Source: Cladobotryum mycophilum
Lineage: Eukaryota > Ascomycota > Sordariomycetes > Hypocreales > Hypocreaceae
Assembly (NCBI GenBank): GCA_036429605.1
Contig: JAVFKD010000002.1
Span: forward strand, 1,736,001-1,800,000
Direction of reading: 5' to 3'
Length of the DNA: 64,000 nt
The notes under the pieces were generated by a model, which was given only the letters and a program-made list of their open reading frames with translations, made no database searches and was not told where the DNA came from. The position numbers were made by a program, and so were the translations under genes. Positions 22,196 to 33,858 of this stretch are shown here, one piece after another; the stretch's first letter is position 1; each line of letters begins with the position of its first letter.

Positions 22196-23572
22196 TTAAG
22201 CATCTTCCACGTCCTCATCCCTTCCGGGGTACATGATGTCCTGCTTCAGAACAGCACGAACATGGTTAACCAGGACGAATACGTAGATGATGAGCATCAC
22301 AATGCTCATGCCGGTTGCGACCCATAGCACCGGCTCGTTGCCCAATTCTCTTCCAATAGAGATGGTAGCCAAGGTGAATCCAGTGTTGGGGAAAACCATG
22401 GCCCACCATCCAAGGTGGAAGTACTTGGGAGGTGATGAAATGACAGCAACGACAGCGATGCCAAACCACCACAAGCTCAGAGCCCAGAGGAAGATGGCGC
22501 ACATGACAGCAATGGCTCGAACAATTTTGACGTCAATGTAGACACTTGATTGCGGAAGAGACTTGGCCATGCCAATAAGGGCCAAGGCAGTGAAGGCGGG
22601 AGGGCCAACACACATGAACAAGCCGGGTCGGTGCTCACGGTTGGGAAGGCCTGACTGCATGAGGCGACCGATCATGTGGGCATACATGAGGACAGCGACA
22701 GAGAGTCCAAGACCCTGGCAAGTAAGACCGGCAATGATGATGGGCAATGCTCTGATCTCTGGTTGTGTCTCCGCAATGACGGAAGCAATCGTGCCAGAAA
22801 GCATGATGGGGAAGATGGGAAGAATCCATGTAGGCATCATAGTCTGCAGGCCGAAGCTGTGAGCTGCGAATACATAGCTGTACTGCCCAATCGACAAGAG
22901 GGCAGTGAAAGCAACGTATATCCAGAATGCAGTTTGGATAGCCCACTTGAGGGCACTGTCATTGTGCGGGATTGCGTATCGTTCCGTGCTCGTGATGAGG
23001 GTTGCAATGGAGAGAAAGAATGTGGGCAAAAAGAAGCCCTCGCGAGGGTGTGTAACCGACCGAGCCATGGTGCCAGGGTGAAAGAAGAACCGGCAGAGCA
23101 TGGTGATGGATATGAGAGTGAAGATGATGATGTTGAGGATGTAGACGACCAATCCAATGGTCCGTAGACCCGTGAACTGATGTGGTTGTGCCCAGAAAAG
23201 AAGGGAGAGACCTCCTGTGCTCATAGGAAGAGTGTACCAAGCCCATGTAAAGTGGTTAAGTCGGTCTCGAAGACCTAGCTTTGGTCGGTTCGGATCGTAG
23301 ATGTCGACGGTAGCGCATGCTGGTGTAACTTCTGGTTCTTCGATATCAGCCTTTCGCCTCTTCTCGAAGACAGGCGAGCCGGTACAAGTCGCTTCGGATG
23401 GTGAACGGCTGTGTTCACCAAGATCGAAGTTGACTTGACCCTTTTCAGCCGTCCCTGCATCAATGCGAACAGCTTGTTTGCCAGAGTGCTGGGAGCCTGC
23501 TGAGTTTCTTCTCGTGGGAGCCATGGACTCCAGCCAGATGGGAGACTGCGGTCTCTCTGAGCTTTCAGCCAT
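22196..23572 (-). CDS. C4-dicarboxylate/malic acid carrier, SLAC1/TehA (TDT) family
   Basis: A single-exon 458-residue membrane carrier of the tellurite-resistance/dicarboxylate transporter family, which includes yeast-type malate permease Mae1 and the sulfite pump Ssu1. The first 100 residues are hydrophilic and serine-rich. Then come about ten membrane segments beginning FTWAWYTLPMSTGGLSLLFW, with family features in TMLCRFFFHPG, SVTHPREGFFLPTFFLS and GWWAMVFPNTGFTLATI. The Mae1-like subfamily (GLRTIGL, HPREG, FPNTGF) fits dicarboxylic acid uptake or export at the plasma membrane better than sulfite efflux, but substrate cannot be fixed from sequence. The frame is intact and the antisense frames are shadows. 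Confidence 0.9.
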   Translation of the reverse strand: MAESSERPQSPIWLESMAPTRRNSAGSQHSGKQAVRIDAGTAEKGQVNFDLGEHSRSPSEATCTGSPVFEKRRKADIEEPEVTPACATVDIYDPNRPKLGLRDRLNHFTWAWYTLPMSTGGLSLLFWAQPHQFTGLRTIGLVVYILNIIIFTLISITMLCRFFFHPGTMARSVTHPREGFFLPTFFLSIATLITSTERYAIPHNDSALKWAIQTAFWIYVAFTALLSIGQYSYVFAAHSFGLQTMMPTWILPIFPIMLSGTIASVIAETQPEIRALPIIIAGLTCQGLGLSVAVLMYAHMIGRLMQSGLPNREHRPGLFMCVGPPAFTALALIGMAKSLPQSSVYIDVKIVRAIAVMCAIFLWALSLWWFGIAVVAVISSPPKYFHLGWWAMVFPNTGFTLATISIGRELGNEPVLWVATGMSIVMLIIYVFVLVNHVRAVLKQDIMYPGRDEDVEDA

Positions 23573-26273
23573 TGTGAAATTGTACTTTGTAGTAGATTGG
23601 TATTCCGTATAAAACGCTACCCCGGGTTTTGGATCCAGAAAAGAAGCTTAAAGGTAATCTAGAACATGCAGACAAGAGAATAGGCGAGGAGTGGATGTCT
23701 GGAGCTTGGGGTTTGGGATCAAGCCCCAGGTGTTCCGACGGGCCTCATATATATCGACAAGACGCTTCACTTTACTACGACTACAAGAACTTGCCATTGG
23801 GCCGCAATGAACCCAAGAACTCAGACAACTCCTGAGTCTTACCTTACTGCCCCCCGAGCAACCCGGTAAGGGCAGGGAGCTGACGCAACAAGCGGGTGCC
23901 GAGATGTTGCAGTCTCAGCATGTTTGCTGGGGCCACGGGAAGTCCTTTGGGGGCACTGACGATTGAGGTGAAGCATATGAAGATCACCGACTATTCAAAG
24001 ATAAGGGACAAGTCTTGGCAAGGAACGTGCCTCATTTTCCAACATTTGTGCGGCATGTTCACTGTTGCCCCTGGTGGCTCGAGGGCCTGTGAGTGGTTGC
24101 AGATGGATCGTCGCCAAGGACCGCGCCAACCGGGACGTGACTCGGACGCCCGGGCCCGGTAGTCGAGGATCTTTGGATTGCCAATCGGGATTGAATGGAA
24201 CCCTCCTTGAAGAGATTTTAAGTTGCCTAAACAAGGCATAGCATGACAGAGCCTGGCATGCCAAGACCAGCAGGCACCTTTTATCTCCAAGTGTAGGGCC
24301 CGTCGAGGCAATTTTTGCTGATATAGCAAACCGCAGCAGTGACCGAAAGAGCGGAACCGCAAGAGATTGCATCTTCGTATAGCCCAAAGAGCAATAAAAC
24401 AGACATTGCACACATACTTGTACATATGTAGGCGATGAATGCTGAGCTGAGTACGGAGTATTGTACTGCGCATTCTGGTGTCCAATAATAGGTACGGGCC
24501 TTGAGAGCGGTGCAATATGTTTGGTTCGACGTTATCTATGCTCCAAGACATGGCTCCGCTCGTGGACAAGGACACAGCCCGCTGTAATGAAATTTGGAAG
24601 CAAGCACATTGGCCAAGTCGGGAGACATGGGGTTTGATTACGTACCCGCAGGGAATGGAATACTGTAGCAATCATAGGAGAATTATTGCGATTTGCATGG
24701 CTGTGTTGCAAAATGTTCCAAACCGTTGGTGAACGAACCCGGACATGGCGAAGGGGGGAAAAGAAGAAAACTATGCAAGGGAAGACTGCACAGCCATTGT
24801 TTGCGCCCGATTTTTGCCGATCCGGTGCCATGAGCCTTGAGCCCTGATCAAACTCGACACACTCGAGACGAAGAAGAGGCGAAAGGCTTGGTTGTGGCAG
24901 CAGTGGTTGTGGTTGTGTTACATTGCCAATTCTCCTGACTCCATAGAAAAAGTCATCCCTACATATGGCGGGCAGATGCCCAGAAATGCGTCTCCGTATG
25001 TTGGCTGTACGGTATATGCGAGCCAGACCGCAACGCCCGCACGTCGTGGAGGAGGAGGAGAAGGGAGGAGGAGAAGATGCATCAACCGGAGACAAAAAGA
25101 TGGAGCTGTTGGAGTCTCTCGAGATTCGAGACTGCCGAGTTGGAGATTGAGTTTCTCGTCAGTTGAACACATGACCTTGGAGTAGGTACGTACCTACATG
25201 TACATACCTAGACGGCGGGGGTGATGATGCAGCCCTGACGCAGGTCGCTGTCCAGTGGGAAAAGAGCCTGAAGCTACAGGGCAGGGCGGTCCTGAGAAGC
25301 CCTGAAGACGAACAATCTGGAACCTCGATGCTGACAACGCAGCCTTGCATCCCCAACAACATCCAATCCAATCCTTTCCATACAACGGTCAAGCATTCCA
25401 TGTCCAACCCATCTTATCCCGTTCCGTCAACCACTGAACATGCATGATATCTGCACGTACCGGGAATAGCATTAAATACGATTGGATTCATTCTTCATAC
25501 CTCGTACACACACTCGCACACGCGGAAAATTCCGGTGCCATAGCGCCTTGGCAACTCGGCGACCGTCCCGTGAAGACACCCGCTGCGGAAAGGACGCAAC
25601 GAACGGAACCAACAGAAAATTCAGCAGAACCAACAAACGACCGGTGTTTACTCTTTTGAGAAGGAAAATTTTCCGAAGCGAGAGCAGAGCAAAAAAAGAA
25701 AGGGGGAGAAGGAAGGGGGAAAAGAGAGGAAGAGGTCGTTGCACCCGCTGGGGAGGGGGAAGATCAATCCATCCATCCATTCATCCCATCTCCAAACTAC
25801 TACCTACTACTACTACTCCCTACCAAGCACTAGCACACCCTTCAAGGTGCGACAAGGGTCACATCAACAATTTCCACTACCGGCATACTACCTAGTCGAG
25901 CTGGCTGTTCAGACAACAACCTGGAACCTGCTTGCCTGCTACTCACAGTCCGCCTTCGATTCGACCAGTCAGCACTACAGTGCAGCGTGTCCCTACCACC
26001 AAAGCAGAGACACCCGACCGGACGAACGCACCGCCTCTCCCGCCTTTCTCCCATCCCATCCAAGGTCCCTCCCCCGCAGCCAGTTCAGCCAGCCCAGTAC
26101 CAGCACCAGTACCTACATACCTTGCCTTGCCTGACCGTACGCAGGAGTACAAGCCACTAGACCGCAACGTTGGTCTACTTGTACCAGGTAGTGATAGTCA
26201 AGGCCGGCTCCTCAAAACAAAGCTTCTACGGGCCGACTATCAATCACACTCTCTCTTCTCTCATATCTATCTC
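23573..26273. other. Long divergent intergenic region and 5' leader of the F-box gene
   Basis: About 2.7 kb between divergent genes. No gene is supported; many short open frames are present on both strands. The part from 25500 is purine- then pyrimidine-rich. A frame continuous with the F-box gene starts at 25932, so part of this may be coding or a leader with an intron (a GTAGTG donor candidate is near 26189). Confidence 0.5.
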
Positions 26274-27830
26274 ATGGAGACAGAGCCTGCCAAGCTGCCC
26301 TTGCAGGAGGAGCAGCAGCACCAGCAGCAGGAGCAGGAGCAGCATGGCTCGGCCTATTGCTTGGCAAAGCTTCCCGTCGAAATTTTGGACCTCATTTGTG
26401 CCCAACTTTGTCATCACTGTCGAGGCTTAGACGGCCTACTCGGAGACGATGACCGAGACGGTCGCTTGGCATTGGCCTCACTATCTGCCACCAGCAGGAC
26501 GTTGAGAGACGTTGCTCAACCTTTCCTGTTCCATCGCTTATGGCATCCCAGGCCTTTCGGTGCCGACTTTATTCGCACCTTACTCAACCGTCCCGATCTG
26601 GCCGCGGCTGTCAAAATCTTGGATCAAAGCACTTGCGTGCCGATACGATATCCGGGCAAAGAGGATGCTGAATTCATTTACGACGTCGCGTTCGAGTTGA
26701 AGCTCGAGATATTTGATGACCCGGAATTTGATAAACTAGAGGAATTTCACTATGATGATGAAGAGGAACAGCACATATGGCACGGAATCCAAGAGTTTGA
26801 AAGGGGCAAGAGACCCCACGACTTTGACTATTTGTTCCCAGAAACTCTCATCGCCTTGCTACCGAATTTGCAGAGCTTGGCGTTTTCGCAGACTGATTAC
26901 GACGCGTCTCAACACGACGTTCTTGCCCGGCGCTTCCGACGCCTTGGTGACCGTCCCGGCCTCCCGCATCTTCGCACTCTGAAGCTTCAAAGCACCGAGG
27001 GTCACCTGAAGCTTTTCCATCCTGCCAATGCAGTGCTTATGAATGCAGCTCCCAAGCTGGAGAGACTTGTAATATCCCACTGCGATCAACTCAAAGACTC
27101 GCGTGGCCACAGAAAAATGATACATGCAATGCCCAACTTGCGGATGATTGAGTTCCGTGACTGCGAACTCGAGCATCTGTTTGATCAGGAAGCTCCCTAT
27201 CTCCGGTCGCTCATAGAGGCCAGTCCCAAGCTAGAGAATTTTAGCTACACCCACCTCCCCACAGGGGATCATAGATTGTGGAATGGTCCTATACCCACGG
27301 CTAGCATACTAGCCTGTCTTGAGCCAAGCAAGCAGACCCTCAGGCATTTCGAGATAGATTTGAGCCGCCAAGTCAAGCACATGGCCAACTTGGAAGAGGA
27401 CGAGCCAGGCTTGGGAATCCAAAGCCTAGAGGGCTTTTCTGTGCTGGAAACAGTGAAGCTAAGCAACAGATCATTCTGCCAATGCCACCTTGTGAATGTG
27501 CCATTTTTCACGAGGCATGACGCCCATTGTCTCACAAAGCTACTCAGCCCTGTTTCACAGTCCCTGAAGGTTCTAGTTGTCAAAGTCGGCCGCATTTCTC
27601 GTGCTTGGTTTGACATTGCGAGTCTAGGTGAACAAGTCGCCCAAGGCAAGTTTCCCGCGCTGGAGCATCTTGAGATTCGTCCAACATTTACAAAGAGATT
27701 CGGTAAGCTCTGGCAGGAAACACAACGCATGGTTGAAAAGCAAAACCAATTTGTTCTTGCATCGTTCAAAAATACCACAGTTCGCGTCTTACTGAAGTCG
27801 CCAGAAATTGTCGAGTTTGATGAGGATTAA
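26274..27830 (+). CDS. F-box protein with degenerate leucine-rich repeats
   Basis: A single-exon protein of 518 residues from the ATG at 26274, or 632 if the in-frame ATG at 25932 is used. I prefer 26274, because the extra N-terminus is low-complexity proline/serine sequence and the F-box should lie near the start. A Q/E-rich tract (EEQQHQQQEQEQ) precedes the F-box (LAKLPVEILDLICAQL, then LASLSATSRTLRDVAQPFLF). The rest has repeated leucine-rich units such as LPHLRTLKL, PKLERLVIS and MPNLRMIEF. Such proteins select substrates for SCF ubiquitin ligase; the target is unknown. An acidic stretch (EFHYDDEEEQ) lies mid-protein. The frame is intact. Confidence 0.85.
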   Translation: METEPAKLPLQEEQQHQQQEQEQHGSAYCLAKLPVEILDLICAQLCHHCRGLDGLLGDDDRDGRLALASLSATSRTLRDVAQPFLFHRLWHPRPFGADFIRTLLNRPDLAAAVKILDQSTCVPIRYPGKEDAEFIYDVAFELKLEIFDDPEFDKLEEFHYDDEEEQHIWHGIQEFERGKRPHDFDYLFPETLIALLPNLQSLAFSQTDYDASQHDVLARRFRRLGDRPGLPHLRTLKLQSTEGHLKLFHPANAVLMNAAPKLERLVISHCDQLKDSRGHRKMIHAMPNLRMIEFRDCELEHLFDQEAPYLRSLIEASPKLENFSYTHLPTGDHRLWNGPIPTASILACLEPSKQTLRHFEIDLSRQVKHMANLEEDEPGLGIQSLEGFSVLETVKLSNRSFCQCHLVNVPFFTRHDAHCLTKLLSPVSQSLKVLVVKVGRISRAWFDIASLGEQVAQGKFPALEHLEIRPTFTKRFGKLWQETQRMVEKQNQFVLASFKNTTVRVLLKSPEIVEFDED

Positions 27831-28311
27831 TTAGATTTCTTTTTTTTTCCTTCTCTTTACGTATATGCCTTCACGGGTTAAATGAAAAAAAAACCCCCCA
27901 AATTTGCCTGGATTTTGAAATCCCCATCCATGCTACTACTAGTAATGCATTGTCTGGGATGGTGACATTCATGGGTCATGTATCCTTGTCGTGAAGAGCA
28001 GGGATAGCTGTCACTGTCACAATGATATCGAGTCCTACCCTGCTCATGCGTGACTCCAAGGCTCCATTCATGGTCCAGGATTATGACTCCCCTTGTACAT
28101 CAAATCTCTCTTGCTCACGACCTGGTGACGGTGGATTACATGAAGCGTATTAGAAATTTTAAAGATTACGAATTAAGGTGCTTTGTCGTCCCGATGATTA
28201 GCAATTGATCATCAGCTTATGGAAAATGATGGAATATTGCCTGATTGAGGGGAAGAGGAAGAGAACGAATATTTCCGATACTACCACATTATGTTTGCAG
28301 CTTGTGGGTCT

Positions 28312-28317
<6 letters not shown>

Positions 28318-28347
<30 letters not shown>
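28318..28347. repeat. (CT)n microsatellite
   Basis: About fifteen perfect CT units in intergenic DNA, followed by TTTC-rich sequence. Confidence 0.95.
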
Positions 28348-28353
<6 letters not shown>

Positions 28354-28934
28354 CAACAAAATGCATTTTTAGACAAGATTATACTGGTAGCAGAAATACA
28401 TTGGGGATTTTGGATACAGAAAAACAGCGGCAGGGGCCAGTCAGTGTCAGTGTCAGTGGAGTGAGGTTGGATTGGGTATCAAGAATGTCTGATGCCGGGT
28501 TTCGGCGCCATGAACGTGTGTGTACAAGTACGTATGTGTCTCATTTGAAAACAGTATCTGCTTTGACACCTTTTGATAAGATTGATGATGATCTGCAGAT
28601 CTATTTCAGGATGGTACGCACTACGGGGGAGGGGGAGTGTTGCTTTATAATTTCCAGTTCTTATATCCACTCGTTCCAAGACAAGACACAATATACATAC
28701 GGAGTACGGTTCACTCAAAGAGTGGCAGCAAGTATTCCCGAAGGTGGTTCTTGGCTACCTATGAGACATGTCTTTGCTTCACGCAAAAAGGAAAGCCCGT
28801 GAAAAATCTCCGCGTGAAACACCTCGGGTCTCACTTCAATAACAACTACAAACCCGGACATCAAAAAGAGTTGGGAGAGAGTGAGTGAGTGGGGGGATGC
28901 ATTTCTATATGTTCTACTTGTATCAAAACACGTA

Positions 28935-28939
<5 letters not shown>

Positions 28940-28969
<30 letters not shown>
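28940..28969. repeat. (AC)n microsatellite
   Basis: Fifteen perfect AC units just 14 bases beyond the stop codon of the transporter at 28984. Confidence 0.95.
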
Positions 28970-28970
<1 letters not shown>

Positions 28971-28983
28971 AAGTACGTTGGGA

Positions 28984-30567
28984 CTACGTACTCGATTCGT
29001 ACCTACTCCTCTTCCTCAACCTCTCCCCATATATGCGGAAACACCACGGTATCGGCGCCATGACCAGCGTCACAAACCCCAGCACGCTCGTCGCCCACCC
29101 GGCCCCCAGCCGCTCGTACATCTGCAGCGCGAAGAGCGGGAACGCGGCGCTGAGGGTGTACCGGCTCAGCATCATGGCCCCCGAGGCGGAGGCGCCGTAG
29201 AGCGGGCCGTAGGCGTCTAGCATGAAGAGGTTGGCGCCCGCGTAGATGAGTAGGGAGCTCAGCATGACGGCGCCTTGGAAAATGAGGGGGATGATCCAGG
29301 GCGCGTCGAAGTGGACCGTCCAGCCGACGATGAAGAGGCAAGGAGGGAGCATGACACTGCCGATCATGGCGGGGATGAGTCTGTTCTCCGAAGGTAAAGG
29401 CTCATCATCTTCATGCGTGCTCTGCCACGCCGTCAACTTCTTCTGGTAGTACCTCAGGTCAATCACCACCAGAGGCACCGCGGCGGATAGCGTCCCGAGC
29501 ATGATCCCCAGATAGGACAGCGGCCGGGCCCGCTCCCCGAAGCCGTAGTAGTGCTCGAATATCCACGGCACGGACACGACAAAGGTGTACAGCAGGCCAA
29601 ACAGAAAGCCGTTGTACACGCTCACGAGCGTGACAATGGGCTCCGTGAAGAGCATGTGCAGCGGCCGCTGTACCAGCGTCGTGGCAAAGTACCGAAACGC
29701 CCTACCCGGCGACGTCCTCTGCGACGCCGAGTCCTGTAGTCCTAGGCGGATAGCCCTCCGCTTGATAATGACCTTCTTGTACGTCTCCCGCGTGAACCAC
29801 ACGGGCACGTAGCACCCCACCGTCAACATCACGGCGATCCACTGCGTCCACCTCCAGTCCAAGGCCAGGACGACGTACCCGCCAATCAACGGGCCCAACC
29901 CGGCCCCAAACGACGGCACGGCGTAGTACGCACCCAGGCTCACGCCCCTATACCGCGCAGGCGTAAAGTCCAGCAGCGTCGCGGGGGCGTTGTTGATGAG
30001 CGGCGAGGCGAACATGCCCGCGAAGAAGCGACACGCCATAAGCCCGGTGATGCTGCCCGCGAAACCGGAACCCAGCATGAACAAGATGAAAATAGGCGTC
30101 GAGATGAGGAACACGGCCTTGCGACCGTACGTCTCGGACAGGGGCGCGCCGACGAGGGGACCAAACGCCAGGCCCAAGTTATACAGCGAAAGGGGCAGGA
30201 CGGCCGCCGTGCGCGAGGTGCCAAAGTGGGCGGCCACGTCGTCCTGGGCCGGAGCGTAGATGGACCCCGCGACGGTGCCGATCATGGCGAGCATGGTGAT
30301 GGTGACGGTGCTGAAGACGCGCATGGCGGGGGAGAAGTTGCGCGGGTTGTCTGGGTCGTTGGGGCCGGTCCAGTCGTAGGCTGCGTTGAGTCTTGAGATG
30401 TCGTGGCCGGGGTTGTGTGAGTCTTCATGTTGTGTTTCTTCTTCTTCTTCTTTGGTTGCTGGGGGATGAGGATGAGGATGAGGATGAGGAAGAGGTTGTA
30501 TGATGATTGAGGTGGTGGTTTGAGCCATCTCTGGCTGCGTGAATGTCGAGGTCTGCATCGTGATCAA
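28984..30567 (-). CDS. Major facilitator drug:H+ antiporter (DHA1 type)
   Basis: A single-exon 527-residue transporter with twelve predicted membrane segments. The N-terminus is hydrophilic with a His/Pro repeat (PHPHPHPHPP) and a Glu run. After the conserved NPRNFSPAMRVF come TM1-TM2 and the family loop ETYGRKAVFLIS; the family-typical antiporter segment is GAYYAVPSFGAGLGPLIGG. This fits plasma-membrane drug or metabolite efflux of the Flu1/Tpo-like kind. Starts at 30567, 30558 or 30528 are all possible. Base composition is clearly more GC-rich than its neighbours, which could mean strong codon bias or recent acquisition. It is convergent with the F-box gene at 26274. Confidence 0.9.
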   Translation of the reverse strand: MITMQTSTFTQPEMAQTTTSIIIQPLPHPHPHPHPPATKEEEEETQHEDSHNPGHDISRLNAAYDWTGPNDPDNPRNFSPAMRVFSTVTITMLAMIGTVAGSIYAPAQDDVAAHFGTSRTAAVLPLSLYNLGLAFGPLVGAPLSETYGRKAVFLISTPIFILFMLGSGFAGSITGLMACRFFAGMFASPLINNAPATLLDFTPARYRGVSLGAYYAVPSFGAGLGPLIGGYVVLALDWRWTQWIAVMLTVGCYVPVWFTRETYKKVIIKRRAIRLGLQDSASQRTSPGRAFRYFATTLVQRPLHMLFTEPIVTLVSVYNGFLFGLLYTFVVSVPWIFEHYYGFGERARPLSYLGIMLGTLSAAVPLVVIDLRYYQKKLTAWQSTHEDDEPLPSENRLIPAMIGSVMLPPCLFIVGWTVHFDAPWIIPLIFQGAVMLSSLLIYAGANLFMLDAYGPLYGASASGAMMLSRYTLSAAFPLFALQMYERLGAGWATSVLGFVTLVMAPIPWCFRIYGERLRKRSRYESST

Positions 30568-31443
30568 TCATAGGAGCTCTGATGTTTTCCCCAGTGAATC
30601 CAAGAATCCAAGAGAACAAGCGCCCCAATAATCTTCGCCGTCACTTCATATACATATACATATATATGTGTGTATGTATGTATGTATGTATGTATGTATA
30701 TATAACCTTTTCGTATTCAAACCTCACAGACCGCCCTCCACCAAAAAAGGGCCCATTTCAACCAACTTCCAAAAACATCAAAAACTTCCACTTCCTCCTC
30801 CCCCCACGTAAATAAAATCAATCAAAATCAGCCCCCAGGTTTCCGGCTATATCGGCAACGACCCACTTTATCCTGCTCCCCTTCTCGTGCTCGCGCGCGC
30901 CCTTTCGCTCTTGATTAATATGGGATCCCCAACCCGATCAACGACGAATCAATTAAGCCCTGGATTGCCGAGATCGATAATTCTTCGGGGGAGCCGGCAG
31001 TGTAAAAAAAGGGGGAACTCGCCGGTGAGAGCCTCTCCCCCCCACCTCCGTGTTCGGCACGGAAATGCCCCGGGTTGTCCTTTTTCCCCAAGTTGCCGTA
31101 TGGGGACTTGGTGTTTGGTGCTTGGGAAGATATAAGCGTCAACGAACCAACTGCTAGACTGTAAGAAGCCGATTTACGTAAAAGGCCAAGGTTATAATGG
31201 AAGAAGCCGTATTAACACGCATCGTAATATGCATCTACACCTCCCAGGATAACAAACATTGTCAATGATCCCAACACAGCTAGCTTACCGAGGTTGTTAT
31301 ATTGTCATACACACATCACAATGCAAAAGACAATCAAGTTGATAAAACACAGGGTATTGAGTTGCTAAACTAATGGTATCATTTCATTGTACATGACTTT
31401 TAGTGAAAAAGAAGAAGAAAACATCAACATTATTACATCTCCA
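30568..31443. other. Intergenic, promoter of the DHA1 gene
   Basis: Contains a GTAT tetranucleotide repeat and C/T-rich stretches. No gene seen. Confidence 0.55.
30671..30698. repeat. (GTAT)n microsatellite
   Basis: Seven tandem GTAT units flanked by alternating TA sequence, about 105 bases upstream of the transporter start. Confidence 0.93.
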
Positions 31444-33341
31444 TTACGCTTCATCCGCATCCTTGCCGATACCAGGCTGGTTCTGGCCAACATACTCGGA
31501 CTTCTTGAGCATGTTCCACTTGTCTTCCTCGGAATCGAGGTGTCGGAAGGTGAACCAGAAAGCGACACCACCGACAGTGGCAATGACTGCGATGGTGGTG
31601 TAGTTCCAGACCAGGAGGGGATCGACGGAGAGGGGAGTAAAGGCCTCGCCAATGGCAGCGGAGATGGCGCTCATGAAAAGGTTGATGGACATGACGAGGG
31701 ACTTCATGTTCTCGGGGGCCTTGGAGTAGGCATACTCGTAAGAAGTGACGTTGGCAAAGATCTCGGCGAGACCAATCAGGATATAAGGCAAGCACTGGGC
31801 CCAGACATTGATGGGGGCGGGATCGCAAGCCTGTTCCTTGCCGTCGACCATGACGGTGCCGTTGGCATGGTCACCACAGGGGCTCTTCTGGTAGATGTAG
31901 TGCTGCATGACAGCAGAGGCAATCATGGACATGGCAGCGAGCATGAAACCAGTCGTCATACGCTTGATGGGGGTAAAGGCAATACCAATCTTGCGGAGGA
32001 AGGGGTAGAGGAGGTAATCGATGATGGGAATCATGATGACAATGGAGATGGGGTTAAGGTTTTGAATGACGTCGTTGGGAACACCGTGTCGCTGCAGGGT
32101 ACCGGCCTGGATGGTCAAGTTTCCAGTCATCTGGTTGTAGGAGAGGAAGAAGATGGGGAGGAAGAGGAAGACCTTGCAGGCCATGAGACCACGGCGAACC
32201 TCGTCGACCCAGGCGTCATCGTAGGTCATCCACGCGGGACGCATGTCGATGGCGACTCGGGAAGGACGAGCATGGTCCCAGTTCATGGTCCAGCCCTTGG
32301 ATTGCTTGCGCACATACCAGAACATCTTCAAGAACTTCTCGAGCAATGAACCGGTAGGGGGAGTGAGGCGGTAGTTTTTCTTCTGGCTCCACAGAACAAA
32401 GGGGGAGATGAGGAACATGCCGGTAGGAATGAGGAAGGCAGCCCAGAAGCCAACGTATTTCTCAACGTAGACCATGCCAATCTGGCCGGAAAGAGATCCA
32501 ATGTTGATGCACAAGTAGAAGTAGAGGAAGATACGAGTGTTGGTGACTGCAGGATCGATAATGACACGTTCCCCGCTGGGGAGCGTCTCGACTCGCATGC
32601 GTGTATCCTCGTTCTGCTCAGCAAGCAGGGGAGAAACATTGGCCTTGAAGAAACCAGTGCCGACACAGAGGGTGATGAGACCAATGATGAAGGCGGCGAA
32701 AGCGCTATCCTTCTTGACGATGACACCAGGAGCAGAGGAGGCGACCAAGATAACGTGAGCAATGGTGGAGATACCAATGGCAAGATGGAGGGTCCAGAAA
32801 CGACCCATTCGAGCGTCGGCAATCCAGGCACTAAGAGTGTGTAAGTGATTTGATTTGATTTGATTGCATTTGCGCATAACAATAAACGCGGGGGGAGAGG
32901 AAAAGCTTACCCAAGAAGAGGCATAATGTAGGCAAAGAACTGGTTGAACAAGCTGATACCCTGAGCTGCCTGGGTGCCCATGCCTAGAGCACCGGGCAAT
33001 CCATCAGCAGAGGGTGCGGCACCAGTGGTAGATCCGGGCGGGAGCGGACGGTTGACAAAGTTTGTGTAGAGAACGGATGAACCATAGTAGGAGAAACGCT
33101 CGCAGAGTTCGACAAAGGCAATGGTATACATGGACCACTTGATCTTGCCGGAAATTCGACGCAGCGTCTGAAGCTCCTCGGCGGTAGGCTTATCCGGCCA
33201 CCAGTTATCGTCATCAGTAGCGCTCGAGACGACGTCCAGCTGAGCGGCCTGCTTGCGGAACTCAGCCTTCTCGTCAAGACCGACGGCATGAGCCTCGGCC
33301 TGAGCAATGGCGTCGATGTCGAGATTGGGAGCGTTGCTCAT
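31444..33341 (-). CDS. PTR2: Proton-coupled oligopeptide transporter (PTR2/POT family)
   Basis: A 605-residue plasma-membrane importer of di- and tripeptides. Two exons, 32911-33341 and 31444-32830, joined by an 80-nt intron that carries a TTTGA tandem repeat; splicing restores MPLLGAWIADARMGRFW. The POT signature region FVELCERFSYYGS, with the ExxERFxYY proton-coupling motif, is intact, and TGFFKANVSPLLAEQ matches the second signature. The end (GKDADEA) and length match fungal Ptr2 proteins. The long plus-strand open frame across the gene is an antisense shadow. Expression in this family usually follows nitrogen supply and peptide induction, but I could not identify specific sites. Confidence 0.95.
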
Positions 33342-33829
33342 TGTGACGGGTAAGAAATGGTAATCAACACTTTAGATGTGTGAATCTTTCTTTCTTTTCT
33401 TGTTTACCCAAAAGCGTCAACCTTGAGGGGAGGGGGAGAGACGGGTTGAAGATGAGATGGGCTTGACAGCACGAGGAGGGAAAGCGAATTGGAAACAGCA
33501 TGGACTGGAGGCATTATATACGTATGCGGTGCAGCAGATATAGGACACACACGCACAGAGATGGTGGTATCTGCACAACGTTCCCACGGTTGCACTCACC
33601 ACCCTTGTCTCTAGTAGTAAGTTGGGTTGGGTCTAGAAAAGATTGTGGACTGTGGAGGAGGGAGGGGGTGGGCGTTTGGGGGGAACATGGGCCGAGATGT
33701 CGCCACGAGCCAAGAGTGCAGCCGCCGGAGGGCGATGCCGTTTCGAGAAAGGTCGGTGGCCATGGGACAAAAGAACCCAGTCGAGTGCCGTGGTTGGTAA
33801 ACTTGGCGATGAATTGGGGCGAGTCGTGT

Positions 33830-33858
33830 GGGAAGGGAAGGGAAGGGAAGGGAAGGGA
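33830..33858. repeat. (GGGAA)n tandem repeat
   Basis: Five to six tandem GGGAA units about 490 bases upstream of the PTR2 start, followed at 33893-33923 by GGTGTGTGGTGTG-type repeats. Confidence 0.85.

Larger units (their letters stand above)
27831..28983. other. Intergenic between convergent genes, microsatellite-bearing
   Basis: No gene is supported. It carries a (CT)n and an (AC)n microsatellite. The three plus-strand frames across the AC repeat are low-complexity shadows. Confidence 0.6.

Noticed and set aside
22676..23167. 163-codon plus-strand open frame
   Set aside because: Antisense to the SLAC1-type carrier; low-complexity and no recognisable domain.
28881..29220. Three overlapping plus-strand frames across the AC microsatellite
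   Set aside because: They are generated by the repeat and by antisense of the transporter end.
31387..32349. 320-codon open frame on the plus strand
   Set aside because: It is exactly antisense to the PTR2 gene, with no motif and an Asp/Gly-rich composition expected from reverse-reading membrane-protein codons.
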